From an uncultured Eubacteriales bacterium (GTDB lineage Bacteria > Bacillota > Clostridia > Peptostreptococcales > Anaerovoracaceae), in contig CADADV010000001.1 in assembly GCA_902786815.1 (NCBI GenBank), positions 62,001 through 126,000 of the forward strand: a DNA stretch of 64,000 nt, written 5' to 3'. The first letter of the stretch is position 1; every line of letters starts with the position of its first letter. Shown one piece after another: positions 16,746-27,100 of the stretch. Under the pieces are notes generated by a model. The model saw only the letters and a program-made list of their open reading frames with translations. It made no database searches and was not told where the DNA came from. The translations under genes were made by a program, and so were the position numbers.

Positions 16746-18911
16746 ATGAAAAAGTATAAGTTATTGAGTTGGGTGCTGTCTCTGGTGATGGCATTTACTG
16801 TTTTCAGCATCCCGACAGGGGCTTTTGCTAACGATGACCCGGGGAATGAAGGGCCGGAGTATGGTCTGTGCTATTGGAATGCAGATGGAGACTCAGTTTT
16901 CTCTGATGATGTGAACATCAATTTCAGTCAACTTGAAAAAAATTGCTGGATTTACATTTACAAAGATAGCGAAGGCTATTGTGAAGAATACCAGGCAAGC
17001 AAACTCGTATGGCACAATCCGTATTCTGATTCTGCAGTTTTAAGCATCGAATATTTTGATGAAAGTGAGGAGGAGTATTTTGAGACAACAGATAACGAAG
17101 TGGTAGTAACCGGTTCAGATCAGTCGATTCGACTCATCCCTCTGAGCGTGGGAACAGCACAGCTGAGTGTGGATGTTTATGATGAAGATGACATAGTGGC
17201 CACACTCTACTTTACGGTTAATGTCTCGCAGGACGAATTTGATAATTATTGGAGTCCGGATGAATACATCGGAAACATAGCGCTTGAAGGAGAACCATTC
17301 AATTGGCCGGGAAGCGATGAGGAAGACGATTGTTGGAGATATATTTCAATCGACCCATTGAGTTCTGACATCGTAGCAAGACTGTCAGTAGAGGCAGATG
17401 GTTATGCAACGGCATATTTGTATGAGGTCGGAGTTGCTGATGAATCTATTGCATCAGCACGTAGGAACGATGATGGCGAATTGTATTCGGAAGCTGTGAC
17501 ACTGAAGGCAGGGAAGAAATACTTTATTGAGATTGGCAGGGACGATGCTGCAACAACGGCCAAATTCTCCCTGACGGTCAATCCGGTCCAGGAAATCCGC
17601 TATCATTCCGACAAGGTTCTCTTTGAAAATACCGGCGGATGGTGGGAACCTGAATATAAGACTGGTGACGATGGTGATGATATTCCAACAGGGAATCGGT
17701 ATTATGAGTATGACTATGGATGGAATGAAGGCGATACGCTGACACTTGTAGACGCTGAAGGGAATCTGGATGTGTATACTTGCAAGTCTACTGAAGACAT
17801 GGACGATTATGATTATTCTACTGCCTTCATCAATGAAAGTGGTACTCTGATCGGCAGAGATGATATCGAAATCTATCCGTCCGGTGCGCAGAGGGAAAAA
17901 CACTGGACTGTTGGATCAGACAATTCGTTTGAGATCGAGTATCAGGGGCTGAAGGCAGAGGTCAAAGTAACGATTGAGGAAAGCCCTGTCGCCAGTCTGA
18001 CCGTAACCCCTGTCGGAAAATACACGGTTGCGGAAGATGAGTATGAAATCATAGAAGACTTAAACGAGAAGGACTATTGCAGATTCTTCCTTCCATACTG
18101 GAATGAAGGCGATAAGATCACGATAGAGTATAAAGATGGAACAACCAAGACATATGTATTCTCCTATAAAGAAGGAGAAGATGTCTGGACACTGGAAGGC
18201 GGAACGGAAGTATTAGACGCAGACGAACTGTATTTAGACAGTGACCAGGCAACAAAAAACTGGAGCAAAACAGTTGGTGCGACAAATACATTCTATGCTG
18301 TCTTTATGGGCAAAAAATCAAATGACCTTGAGGCAAAAGTAATCAGATCCCTGGGTAAAGCGAAAGTTACACTCCGTGCAACATCACTTGTATATACAGG
18401 CAAAGCCAGAAAGCCTGCTGTCAAGACAATGAAGTACGGAAAAACAACCCTGAAGTATGGAACACATTATACAATTGATTATTGCGACAAAGCGATTGGC
18501 GTCGGTAAATACTACATTGGTTATTTGGGAATAGGCAGCTATGGCGGCTTTAAGGAAGCGACATTCAAAGTCATCCCGAAGGGTGCCTCGATCTTAAAAC
18601 CAAAAGCAGCAAAGAAGGCAATCACTGTTAGATGGAAGAAGCAGGGCACAAAGATGAAGTATCAGAATGCAAATTATGATACGAAATCTGCTTACATTAC
18701 AGGATATCAGGTTCAGTATGGTCTGAATAGCAGCTTCAAGGGTGCTAAGACCAAGACGGTCAAGGGCTATAAGAAAACAGCCCTTAAGATCAAAAAGCTC
18801 AAAGGCAAGAAAAAGTACTATGTAAGAGTTCGTACCTACATGAAGATCAAAGGCGTAGGAACGTTCTACTCCAACTGGAGTGCTAAGAAGGCTGTAACAA
18901 CTAAGAAATAA
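16746..18911 (+). CDS. Exported multi-domain Ig-like/FN3 surface protein
   Basis: Product of 721 residues with a signal peptide ending near PTGAFAND. The acidic N-terminal two thirds contain several beta-rich modules with Ig-like turns. Around residues 535-615 is a VYTGKARKPAV ... GVGKYYIGYLG unit typical of repeats in clostridial surface proteins. A basic C-terminal FN3 domain (about 620-720, TVRWKKQ to SAKKAVTT) ends the protein. There is no LPxTG motif or membrane anchor, so it is either secreted or held by charge through its lysine-rich tail. CAGGAGG precedes the ATG. Compared with neighbours its codons are more A/T-rich, which could mean a different origin. Function unknown. Confidence 0.7.
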   Translation: MKKYKLLSWVLSLVMAFTVFSIPTGAFANDDPGNEGPEYGLCYWNADGDSVFSDDVNINFSQLEKNCWIYIYKDSEGYCEEYQASKLVWHNPYSDSAVLSIEYFDESEEEYFETTDNEVVVTGSDQSIRLIPLSVGTAQLSVDVYDEDDIVATLYFTVNVSQDEFDNYWSPDEYIGNIALEGEPFNWPGSDEEDDCWRYISIDPLSSDIVARLSVEADGYATAYLYEVGVADESIASARRNDDGELYSEAVTLKAGKKYFIEIGRDDAATTAKFSLTVNPVQEIRYHSDKVLFENTGGWWEPEYKTGDDGDDIPTGNRYYEYDYGWNEGDTLTLVDAEGNLDVYTCKSTEDMDDYDYSTAFINESGTLIGRDDIEIYPSGAQREKHWTVGSDNSFEIEYQGLKAEVKVTIEESPVASLTVTPVGKYTVAEDEYEIIEDLNEKDYCRFFLPYWNEGDKITIEYKDGTTKTYVFSYKEGEDVWTLEGGTEVLDADELYLDSDQATKNWSKTVGATNTFYAVFMGKKSNDLEAKVIRSLGKAKVTLRATSLVYTGKARKPAVKTMKYGKTTLKYGTHYTIDYCDKAIGVGKYYIGYLGIGSYGGFKEATFKVIPKGASILKPKAAKKAITVRWKKQGTKMKYQNANYDTKSAYITGYQVQYGLNSSFKGAKTKTVKGYKKTALKIKKLKGKKKYYVRVRTYMKIKGVGTFYSNWSAKKAVTTKK

Positions 18912-18974
18912 GTGAGAGCCTTCAGCGAACAACGATTTAATAACGAACGGTAATAACGAACGTTTCACATCCCG

Positions 18975-19010
18975 GGAAATTGCAAACAAATGTTTGCAAT
19001 TTCCTTTTTT
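18975..19010 (+). terminator. Terminator formed by a near-perfect palindrome
   Basis: Perfect 14-bp arms (18975-18988 and 18991-19004) around AA are followed by TTTTTT. The central ATTGCAAACA/TGTTTGCAAT could also bind a protein, since it lies about 110 bp upstream of lexA. Confidence 0.75.
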
Positions 19011-19063
19011 GTGTGATACTATGTTCGCAGAAGGGGAGAACAGATTTTCTATCAGTTGTTTCT

Positions 19064-19105
19064 GACGAATACTGGAGGACGAACACTGAAGGACGAATAC
19101 TGGAG
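19064..19105 (+). repeat. Three 14-bp tandem repeats forming the lexA leader and ribosome site
   Basis: Units at 19064, 19078 and 19092 read GACGAATACTGGAG, GACGAACACTGAAG and GACGAATACTGGAG. The last GGAG plus the following GA forms the lexA Shine-Dalgarno sequence, so the leader contains additional upstream SD-like sequences. Confidence 0.9.
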
Positions 19106-19114
19106 GACAAACAA

Positions 19115-19795
19115 ATGAAAGATCGTGAGAAGAAAATACTTGAATATATGAAGACGGAGATCCGGGAAAAGGGCTATCCGCCTACAGTCAGAGAAATCTG
19201 CGCGGCCCTCGGGATCAAGTCGACTTCGACCGTGCATAAGGATATAGCGAATCTTGAGAAAGAAGGCTATCTGAAGAAGGACCCGGCAAGGCCGCGGGCG
19301 CTGCTGGTGGTTGATGAAGATTTCGATCAGCTCGCAGCGGTCAAGGCAGCTTCCGGCGCAGGCTTTGGCGCAGGTGCCCCGGAGACGGCAGGAACCGGCA
19401 ACGTAGAGCGCACGGACATCGTGGACATTCCGCTGGTCGGCAGGATCGCGGCAGGCACACCGATCCTGGCAGAACAGAACATCGAGGATTCATTCCCGAT
19501 CCCATCCAGATTCGTCAGCGGCACCAGCTTCATGCTGACGGTTCGCGGCGAGAGCATGATCGAAGCAGGCATCATGGACGGAGACTACATCCTGGTCGAG
19601 CAGTGCAACACGGCCCGCAACGGCGACATGGTAGTCGCCATGGTGGACGGCTTCGAGAGCGAAGCTACCGTCAAGACATTCTACAAGGAAGACGACCATA
19701 TCAGACTGCAGCCGGAGAACTCCTGCATGAGCCCGATCATCGTTAAGGACGTGAAGATCCTCGGCAAAGTCAAAGGCGTGTTCCGGTATTTCTAA
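19115..19795 (+). CDS. lexA: LexA repressor
   Basis: Product of 226 residues, somewhat longer than the usual ~205. The N-terminal winged helix reads YPPTVREICAALGIKSTSTV. A Gly/Ala-rich hinge (about 77-97) is unusually long. Next come the self-cleavage site Ala-Gly in GRIAAGTPIL (about 110), the catalytic serine in RGESMIEAGI (about 146) and the lysine in ATVKTFYK (about 185). LexA represses the SOS regulon and cleaves itself when RecA filaments form. The ATG at 19115 is chosen because GGAGGA lies 7 nt upstream. I did not find a clear GAAC-N4-GTTC operator in the upstream region, although several GAACG motifs occur. Confidence 0.93.
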   Translation: MKDREKKILEYMKTEIREKGYPPTVREICAALGIKSTSTVHKDIANLEKEGYLKKDPARPRALLVVDEDFDQLAAVKAASGAGFGAGAPETAGTGNVERTDIVDIPLVGRIAAGTPILAEQNIEDSFPIPSRFVSGTSFMLTVRGESMIEAGIMDGDYILVEQCNTARNGDMVVAMVDGFESEATVKTFYKEDDHIRLQPENSCMSPIIVKDVKILGKVKGVFRYF

Positions 19796-19836
19796 GACTT
19801 CGAAGAGACATATCTGATATATCAATAAGAAACGAC

Positions 19837-19865
19837 ACACACTGTCCCGTGACAGTGTGTTTTTT
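19837..19865 (+). terminator. lexA terminator
   Basis: ACACACTGTC (19837-19846) pairs with GACAGTGTGT (19851-19860) around CCGT, followed by TTTTT. Confidence 0.9.
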
Positions 19866-19888
19866 ATGAATTTGAATTCATAATATTC

Positions 19889-19917
19889 TTGCACAATTAA
19901 TAAACTGGTATTAAAAT
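19889..19917 (+). promoter_or_regulatory. Promoter of the first giant VWA adhesin
   Basis: TTGCAC (19889-19894), a 17-bp spacer and TAAAAT (19912-19917). The same -10 and spacing occur before the second adhesin gene. Confidence 0.6.
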
Positions 19918-19982
19918 AGTATTTGATAAATTATTATCAAGCAGTGAAGCAAACTGGCATCCATAGTCAGACAGTTAAACAC

Positions 19983-22900
19983 ATGACGCCAAGGAAAAGT
20001 ATAAGCGTTACGCGCGCATTCAATAGAATCTACAGAGAAGCAAAAGCAAGAAAGACATTGTTGATGGTGCTTTCTTGTTTTGTTGTTTTTGTCACCAGTT
20101 ATATGTTGATCCTGCCGGCGGTCACCTTAGATCAGGAGGAAGCTGAACGGCAGGGCGGCATCGATGTGACGACTGAGCAGCAAGCAGATGTCATTACGGA
20201 GGACAGTGAGACGCCTGAAGCGCCTGCTGTATCTGAGGGCGCTGCACCGGCGGACATGAACACGGACAGGGTGACGGATGCGCAGCCCATTGTCAGTGAA
20301 CTGACTGCTGATGGGAAAGATTTCCAGATCACGGTCACCTATGGTGATAATGCGAAGATCCCGAATGGTTCCGAACTTGTGGCTAAGGAAATCCCGGAAG
20401 GTACCAAAGAGTACGAAAAGTATCTGGAAGAAACGGAAGCTCAGTGGGAGAGCGATAACAGAGAAGGCGTGATCAATTATGCCAGATTCTTTGACCTCGA
20501 GATCCAAAAAGATGGAAAGAAGATCGAGCCGGAAGCTCCTGTCGAAGTGGAAATCGATCATGAGGAAGGATTTACACTTAGTAAAGATGAATCTCTCAGT
20601 GTGATTCACTTTGCTGAAAACGGGACAGAGATCATAGATGACCTGCAAAAAAATAAAAAAGGGACAGAAGTGATCTATGAGCAGAATGGTTTCTCGGTAA
20701 TTGGAACCGTCTCTACCGTTAAAGACAGTGGATGGCCGACTTCCAACGGACAGTATGTTCTGGTTCTGCAGGATGGGGAAGATTACTATGCCTTGAAGCA
20801 GGACGGAACCCTTGAAAAAGTCCGTTTCTTTAACGATACAGTATCCTTTATCGGAGAGGGAACGACAACCACGGACTATATTAATGATTATTTGTGGTAT
20901 GTTCAGTCTAATGCGGGGGCGAACGCGACGGGACGTATTTCTGATAAATACTATGAAAATGGATCCACCGTCAGTGATCAGATGTTTATTGTCCCGACAC
21001 AAGACGGATGGCTTATGAATGCTGCACGTCAGATAAGATTTAATCCTTCAGAACGAAAAATATATTATACATACTATAATGTCAGTCGTACGCTTTCAGC
21101 CCATAATGGCCAATTGAGTGTTGTTAATCTTGACGATCAAACCGGTTCTCCGATATTCTTTGCACCTGTCTCGTCATTTACTGCAAATGACAACGAGACG
21201 GATCTGTTCACGCAGGAAGAGGTTGAATCGATTATTAACAAATGGAAAGAGCAGAAAACCAAAGATGTGTCCTATGATAAAACTGCTGAAGTTTATGACT
21301 ATGAAAACAGGGTCTATCAGGTAGATATAACAGCATCTTCTTCAGACTATGAAGTTTCGCCGAGCATTGCACTGGAGTTCGTAGTGGACGCGTCCAGATC
21401 GATGTTTTTCCCGACGAGTGTTACCGAGGTAGGGACGTTCACCGGAACGAACGCATCTAATGTGAGAGACTGGATCAATGCTAACGGGGATACAAATCAG
21501 GTCTATTTTGTAATACAGAACAAGAATGGTGCTGCGACGCAGTATGCAATCTTCAATGATCCGAATGGACAGTGGCGTTGGGTCGACGCTTCCAACTATA
21601 ATCCTCCGGACGATATTGCAAATGGCGGCACTAAAAATTCAAGATATGAAGGTGGATTGCTTAGTAATTGGACATACGGCAATATGGATGATGGAAAGAT
21701 CTATACGACCGGTATTACCGGATCATCAAATGGAACTTATGGCGAGCGGAAAACGTGGATCAGCCGTATCGAGTATCTGAAACAGTGCGCACGTGTAGCA
21801 TCACAGGTCATCTATGCTGTGGATGACAATGCACAGATAGGACTGATCGGGTTCAACGCAGCAGTTACGGACTACGGAACATTTGGGAAGAGCCAGCAGC
21901 AGGAACTGATAAACAACATAGATAACATCAGTCTGGCTGGCGGAACGGACCATCAAGCCGGTCTCCAGAAAGCAATTGATAAATATCAGGATCCGAATTT
22001 TTACGCGGAGCACTATAAAGGACGTAAACATGTTGTAGTGCTGGTCACGGATGGTGCGCCAAACAAAAGCGGTGTTACCTGGACGACGATAGGAAATGTC
22101 GCTACTACTCTGAAGAATTTAACGGATGATTTTGGCGATAAGACGGAACTGTACACGATGGGACTGAGCCTTACGAATGTCGGTTCAAACCAGAGCAATC
22201 TATTCGCCATTTCTTCAGGAACCGGCTACACATATGCGGGAGAGGATGCTGCCCAGATCATCAATGCCGTTACCAAAATGGTCGACGGAATATTTGTGCA
22301 GGCAAATCTGGTGGCTGATGTAAAGGATGTCATCGATCCGGCGTTTTATCCTGTGAATAAGGCAAATGGTTTGCCGCTTGCGGAAGATGACTGGATCGAC
22401 TTAAACGGAACGAAAGTCAATGCCGGTGCAAATGATGCGGCAGGACAGATCAAAAAAGATCCTTCCACAGGGAACTGGTACGTGGAATGGAAGAATCAGA
22501 GTATTGATTGGCCGACTACAGATTCCAGTGGTGCGGTAATTGATCCGGGCTGGCATGGCACAGTCTTTGTGAAGGCAAAAGAGGATTTCCTCGGCGGTAA
22601 TGGAATCAGCACTAACGCAGAAGGAAGTCAGATGGAAGCAACGAAGTATGTTGTACGCGGTGAAACAGAACAGCATGATCTTCCGGAAGGAGATCATACG
22701 GCTACGTTCGAAACGCCCTATGTAAATATTGATGAGCTGGACATCACTAACAATAGCACAGAGTGGACAGTTTATTTGGGTACGGAAGTTGATCCGTTGA
22801 AGGAATTAAAAGCACTTTGGGGAAAAGTGAAGGTCAAGGAAGTCGTTACAAAGACAGATCCGGACCATCGTGTATCTTCTGACGGCAGCCTGACATATCT

Positions 22901-23918
22901 ATATGCTGCAAATACCAACGATAACCGACCAGAGACGAACGGGAGAGAAGAGTTCCCGATCACGGATCTTGGTATTACACTGACGGATCAGGACTGGGCG
23001 GATCTGATTGGCGGACAATCGAAGACTTTTAATTACAGTGCCTATGGACATTCAGGAGTAGATCTTTCAGGAGTAGGAACAATCAGGATCAGTTTGACCC
23101 AGGTGGTAAAAGAGGGTGAGAAGGACCTGACTGAATCTCCACATAAGACGACAGTCACTGGAAGCGAAGTGGAAAAGTATACCCTTAGAGTCAGCTACAG
23201 GCCTGCAAATGCCACTATTTCCGATTGGCATACCGGATCCTATGGATCAGGCATGACCGGCAGCAGGGCCGGAAACATTCAGAAAGATAATATACACATC
23301 ATTAACGTGTATGTAAAAGGTCTGCAGATTACTAAAGTGGATCTGAATGATCAGGTTCTTACGGGAGCTAAATTCGCTCTTTACCGTTCTGCCAGAAATG
23401 GTGAAACAGACTTGATGGAAATCGATGGCAAACAGTACTATAAACTCGCAGAGCTCGATACTAGCGCAACAGGTATTGCGGTAAAGGATCAAATCGAGCA
23501 GTTAGAAGAAGGTGAACAGTATTATCTTGTGGAAACACAGACTCCTGCTGGTTATGATACTATTCCACCGATTCCTGTTGAACTTACGATATCAGATGTA
23601 TATACCCCAAAACCGGGTACAGTTACGCAACCAGAGAAACCTGACGACGGAATCTATAACTGGGTACAGAATGCATCTTTGGTATTGAGCGCTGAGAGTG
23701 GCGTTAAGCGGACGGATGCAAATAATACCGTAGACCTTACACATGACAGCACTCCGAATACGGATTATGAAATCATTTATTATCGTATCATCAACAACCC
23801 GGGAGTTGAGTTGCCGGAATCCGGCGGTCCGGGCACGACCTGGATCTATCTGATCGGCAGCCTGCTGATGATAGGCTGCGGCATAGCACTCGTCACCCGC
23901 AGGAGGATGAGAATCTGA
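19983..23918 (+). CDS. Giant VWA surface adhesin with LPESGGPG sorting signal (first of three)
   Basis: Product of 1311 residues. The start at 19983 is chosen because it gives the same pre-membrane length (29-32 residues) as the two paralogues; a TTG and a GTG further upstream are possible. The N-terminal segment VLSCFVVFVTSYMLILPAV is an atypical signal sequence shared by all three. A beta module (about 105-250) is followed by a VWA domain with intact metal site DASRS (about 468-472). A Cna-B/SpaA-type domain (about 1112-1205) carries the YLVETQTPAGY glutamate typical of isopeptide-bonded folds. The C-terminus is LPESGGPG, a hydrophobic segment and RRRMRI, for sortase attachment. Likely a pilus tip or wall-anchored adhesin; ligand unknown. 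Confidence 0.85.
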   Translation: MTPRKSISVTRAFNRIYREAKARKTLLMVLSCFVVFVTSYMLILPAVTLDQEEAERQGGIDVTTEQQADVITEDSETPEAPAVSEGAAPADMNTDRVTDAQPIVSELTADGKDFQITVTYGDNAKIPNGSELVAKEIPEGTKEYEKYLEETEAQWESDNREGVINYARFFDLEIQKDGKKIEPEAPVEVEIDHEEGFTLSKDESLSVIHFAENGTEIIDDLQKNKKGTEVIYEQNGFSVIGTVSTVKDSGWPTSNGQYVLVLQDGEDYYALKQDGTLEKVRFFNDTVSFIGEGTTTTDYINDYLWYVQSNAGANATGRISDKYYENGSTVSDQMFIVPTQDGWLMNAARQIRFNPSERKIYYTYYNVSRTLSAHNGQLSVVNLDDQTGSPIFFAPVSSFTANDNETDLFTQEEVESIINKWKEQKTKDVSYDKTAEVYDYENRVYQVDITASSSDYEVSPSIALEFVVDASRSMFFPTSVTEVGTFTGTNASNVRDWINANGDTNQVYFVIQNKNGAATQYAIFNDPNGQWRWVDASNYNPPDDIANGGTKNSRYEGGLLSNWTYGNMDDGKIYTTGITGSSNGTYGERKTWISRIEYLKQCARVASQVIYAVDDNAQIGLIGFNAAVTDYGTFGKSQQQELINNIDNISLAGGTDHQAGLQKAIDKYQDPNFYAEHYKGRKHVVVLVTDGAPNKSGVTWTTIGNVATTLKNLTDDFGDKTELYTMGLSLTNVGSNQSNLFAISSGTGYTYAGEDAAQIINAVTKMVDGIFVQANLVADVKDVIDPAFYPVNKANGLPLAEDDWIDLNGTKVNAGANDAAGQIKKDPSTGNWYVEWKNQSIDWPTTDSSGAVIDPGWHGTVFVKAKEDFLGGNGISTNAEGSQMEATKYVVRGETEQHDLPEGDHTATFETPYVNIDELDITNNSTEWTVYLGTEVDPLKELKALWGKVKVKEVVTKTDPDHRVSSDGSLTYLYAANTNDNRPETNGREEFPITDLGITLTDQDWADLIGGQSKTFNYSAYGHSGVDLSGVGTIRISLTQVVKEGEKDLTESPHKTTVTGSEVEKYTLRVSYRPANATISDWHTGSYGSGMTGSRAGNIQKDNIHIINVYVKGLQITKVDLNDQVLTGAKFALYRSARNGETDLMEIDGKQYYKLAELDTSATGIAVKDQIEQLEEGEQYYLVETQTPAGYDTIPPIPVELTISDVYTPKPGTVTQPEKPDDGIYNWVQNASLVLSAESGVKRTDANNTVDLTHDSTPNTDYEIIYYRIINNPGVELPESGGPGTTWIYLIGSLLMIGCGIALVTRRRMRI

Positions 23919-23954
23919 TAGGATGAGAGCCTGATATACCGAAAAGAACTAACG

Positions 23955-23984
23955 CACGCACTGCAAAAGGCAGTGCGTGTTTTT
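23955..23984 (+). terminator. Terminator after the first adhesin
   Basis: CACGCACTGC (23955-23964) pairs with GCAGTGCGTG (23970-23979) around AAAAG, followed by TTTTT. Confidence 0.9.
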
Positions 23985-24035
23985 ATCATAAAAGTATGCA
24001 GATTGTACAAAACATGAACGGATTTTCACAAAGAC

Positions 24036-24064
24036 TTGAAAAATGGCGCCACAAGAACTAAAAT
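24036..24064 (+). promoter_or_regulatory. Promoter of the second giant adhesin
   Basis: TTGAAA (24036-24041), a 17-bp spacer and TAAAAT (24059-24064), 54 bp before the start codon. Confidence 0.65.
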
Positions 24065-24118
24065 AGTAAATGGCAATTTATAATTAGGCATAGTAGCGAA
24101 AGACATCTGGGAATAGAC

Positions 24119-27100
24119 ATGAAGCAAATGACTAGAGAACAGGGCGCAAGCGTTAAGAATGCCCTGCAACAAATTCATAAATATACAAGAGTGAGGAAGG
24201 CCTGTGTGACAGTTCTTTCTTGTCTTGTTGTTTTTGTGGCAACGTATTTATTGATTTTGCCGGCAATTACTTTGGACCAGGATGAGGCGGAAAAGCAGGG
24301 CGGCATTGATGTGCCTAAGCAGACCCGGCAGATAGAGGATGTCCCGGTAAAGGATTTAGACCAGGAATCTGATGCTAAGGATCCGGAGTCCAATGCAATC
24401 GTAATAAAGACGGAGCCGGATGTTCAGGCAGGATCTATTTCATACTCAGGCAAAGGCTACGAAGTCTCGGCTGACTGCGATGGTGCGGGGCTCCCTGAAG
24501 GAACGGAACTCACAGCACAGGAAATCAGCAAATCTGATGACGCTTATGATGGCCTGTATGAGGACGCGCTGGAAGCAGTACAGAAAGACAGCGGGAACAA
24601 AAGCTGCGAGCTTGCCTTTGCGAAATTTTATGACATCACTCTCACAGCAGATGGTTCCGAAGTCGAACCTGAGTCACCTGTCGACGTAACCATTTCCTAT
24701 GACAAAGCACTGAAAGCAAACGATGTGAAGAATCTGCACATCGTACATTTTGCTGCGGACGAAGAAGGGAATCTGAAACCGGAGGTTCTTGATCAAGACA
24801 GCGTCGACGCGAAAATCAAAGGCGGCAAGATGAGCGAAACCACCTTTGCAGCGGAGTCGTTCAGTGTGTATGCGATCATATATACCGTGGACTTCCACTA
24901 CGAAGTAAATGGCAAAACATACGATTACAGTATTCCGGGCGGCGGATATATTACTTTACAGCAGCTCGTAGAGGTGCTTGGCATAGGTAATGAAGAAGCT
25001 GCCGCAGACGAAGTATCAGAGGCTGACGAGGATACACCTGCAGAAACAAAACTGACTCTCGCAGACGTAGAGATCAGCGACAGGACTCGTGCATTTGTGG
25101 AGGATGTGGAGGATGTAGAGTTCTCTGATCCTGATCTTGCATGGGTCGGAGCTGTTGATGAGGACAGTACCGTTGGAGAACTGAAGGACGCCAATGAGCT
25201 TGAATGCCAGTACAGCGATAATCTTACTGATGAACAGATAGAGGAGATCAACTCGCAGACGGTTGCAGGCGGCGACTGGGCGCTGATAAGCTTGGAGCCG
25301 TTTAGGAGCAATGAAGAACTGACAATCACCATGAAGAATGGGGATCAGTTTGTTGTGAACGTGACTGATGCACCGGATCCGTCAGTATTCTTAGGTAAAG
25401 AGGTTATTATCTACGACAACACTGAGCAGCGTGCAATGACGTCGACCAATAACACGTGGGATGGTTATAGAAATCGATTCCCGTCAATTCCGTTATCAGA
25501 AGCAGATGGTAGCGATGCAGCTCATTGGACGATTGAACGGCATAACAACAATTATTATTTGAAATCCAGTACTAACCAATACATGACGATCGACGGCAAC
25601 AATGTCGGTTTGGTAAACAACTGGTCGGTAGCTACACCACTAGGAATCCAGGCAGGATCAAATCCTGACTATAGGATTTATGACGTAAACAATTACAACA
25701 ATGTGCTGACTTATGATCCGAATAGAAATAATGACGGCTATTTCAGCGCACCTGGTGGTACATATACTAATCCGGGTGATGAATATAGGTGGCATTATAT
25801 ACGTGAAGTCAATAATGTTCCTGACCGCGCAGGTGACTGGCTCTTGTATTTCGATGATGACTTCAGCAATAAAGAAATCACTATACATGTTGGTGAAACA
25901 ATTTCGCTGCGTCCATATAACAAATGGGAGTGGAAGGAAGGCAATGTTGATGTCCAGACCGCTCATTGGATTATCGGAGGCAAGGATAACAACTATTGGA
26001 ACCAAATCGATTCCAGTGATGCTAATGGTGCACATCAGGATTCTTGGGATGACGGTGGATTCCATTGGACTGCTTACGTCAAAGAAGACAGTCAGCTGGA
26101 TACCCATTATTGGGCAGTTCAGGGGCAGGCAACACAACCCGGCGATTATGTTCTAAGGAATACCAAGAACGGTAATACTATCACTGTACATGTTGTAGAT
26201 GGAACACCGGAACCGCCAAAAACTATCAATAAAATTGCCAATATAAAGGTCAATCTGTTTGATTATGACAATGGCGGGAAGCTTGACGTAGGAGAGGTCA
26301 ATGGCCAGACAAACCAGAATCTGGCAAATAACAACAATTTCAAGAATGAATCTGTCAACCAGATGGGAGGCTCCGATCACTTCTACTTCTTGAGTTCGGG
26401 CAGTGGTAATAATAACAATGAATCATGGAATAGTTATACGAGGGACCATGCAAACACAGGTATTGTTGAAAACACCTTGGACGCAAACGGATACCCTAAA
26501 CTCAACCATGGTAATCATACAAGCCTGCAGTATTTATTCGATACTTCACAGGCAAGTCAGAGTTGGCATGGCGGCAGCGGCGGCAACGGAATGATTGCTT
26601 ACCCGGGTGTAGTAGGCATGTTCCAGAAGGATAACAGCGGATATTACTATTATAACAGTAATACGAACTTCTTCTATTATGATCCTGATACAGGTACATC
26701 GAAGCTGTATGAGCACACCTATACTCAGAATTCAAGTGCAGATAAAGGAGCTCTTGCAAATGACAAGCCAATCGGTTTCTTCCCGTTCCACGAGTATAAT
26801 TCCACTAATGATCTGTATGTGAACCAGAATGATGATCTGAATCATCATGTTGGTATGAGCATGGATATTGAATTTATGCTGTCTGAAAACAAGCTTGATG
26901 AAAATGGTCAGCCGATTATCTTCGATTTCTCCGGAGACGATGATCTGTGGGTCTTTGTTGAATGGGTAGATGAACAGGGAAATAAGCAAAGCAAATTACT
27001 GCTTGACTTGGGCGGAGTGCATCAGCCGATACATGGGCAGATCGACTTTACAAATGGTTCCAACACATCATTTATACAGCCTAATCAGCCATATACTCTG

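Noticed and set aside
18912..19063. LexA box from the GAACG motifs
   Set aside because: Repeated AACGAACG words occur, but no inverted GAAC-N4-GTTC arrangement could be found.
20127..21002. Minus-strand frame of 291 codons inside the first adhesin
   Set aside because: Shadow of the adhesin coding frame; no promoter, ribosome site or known domain.
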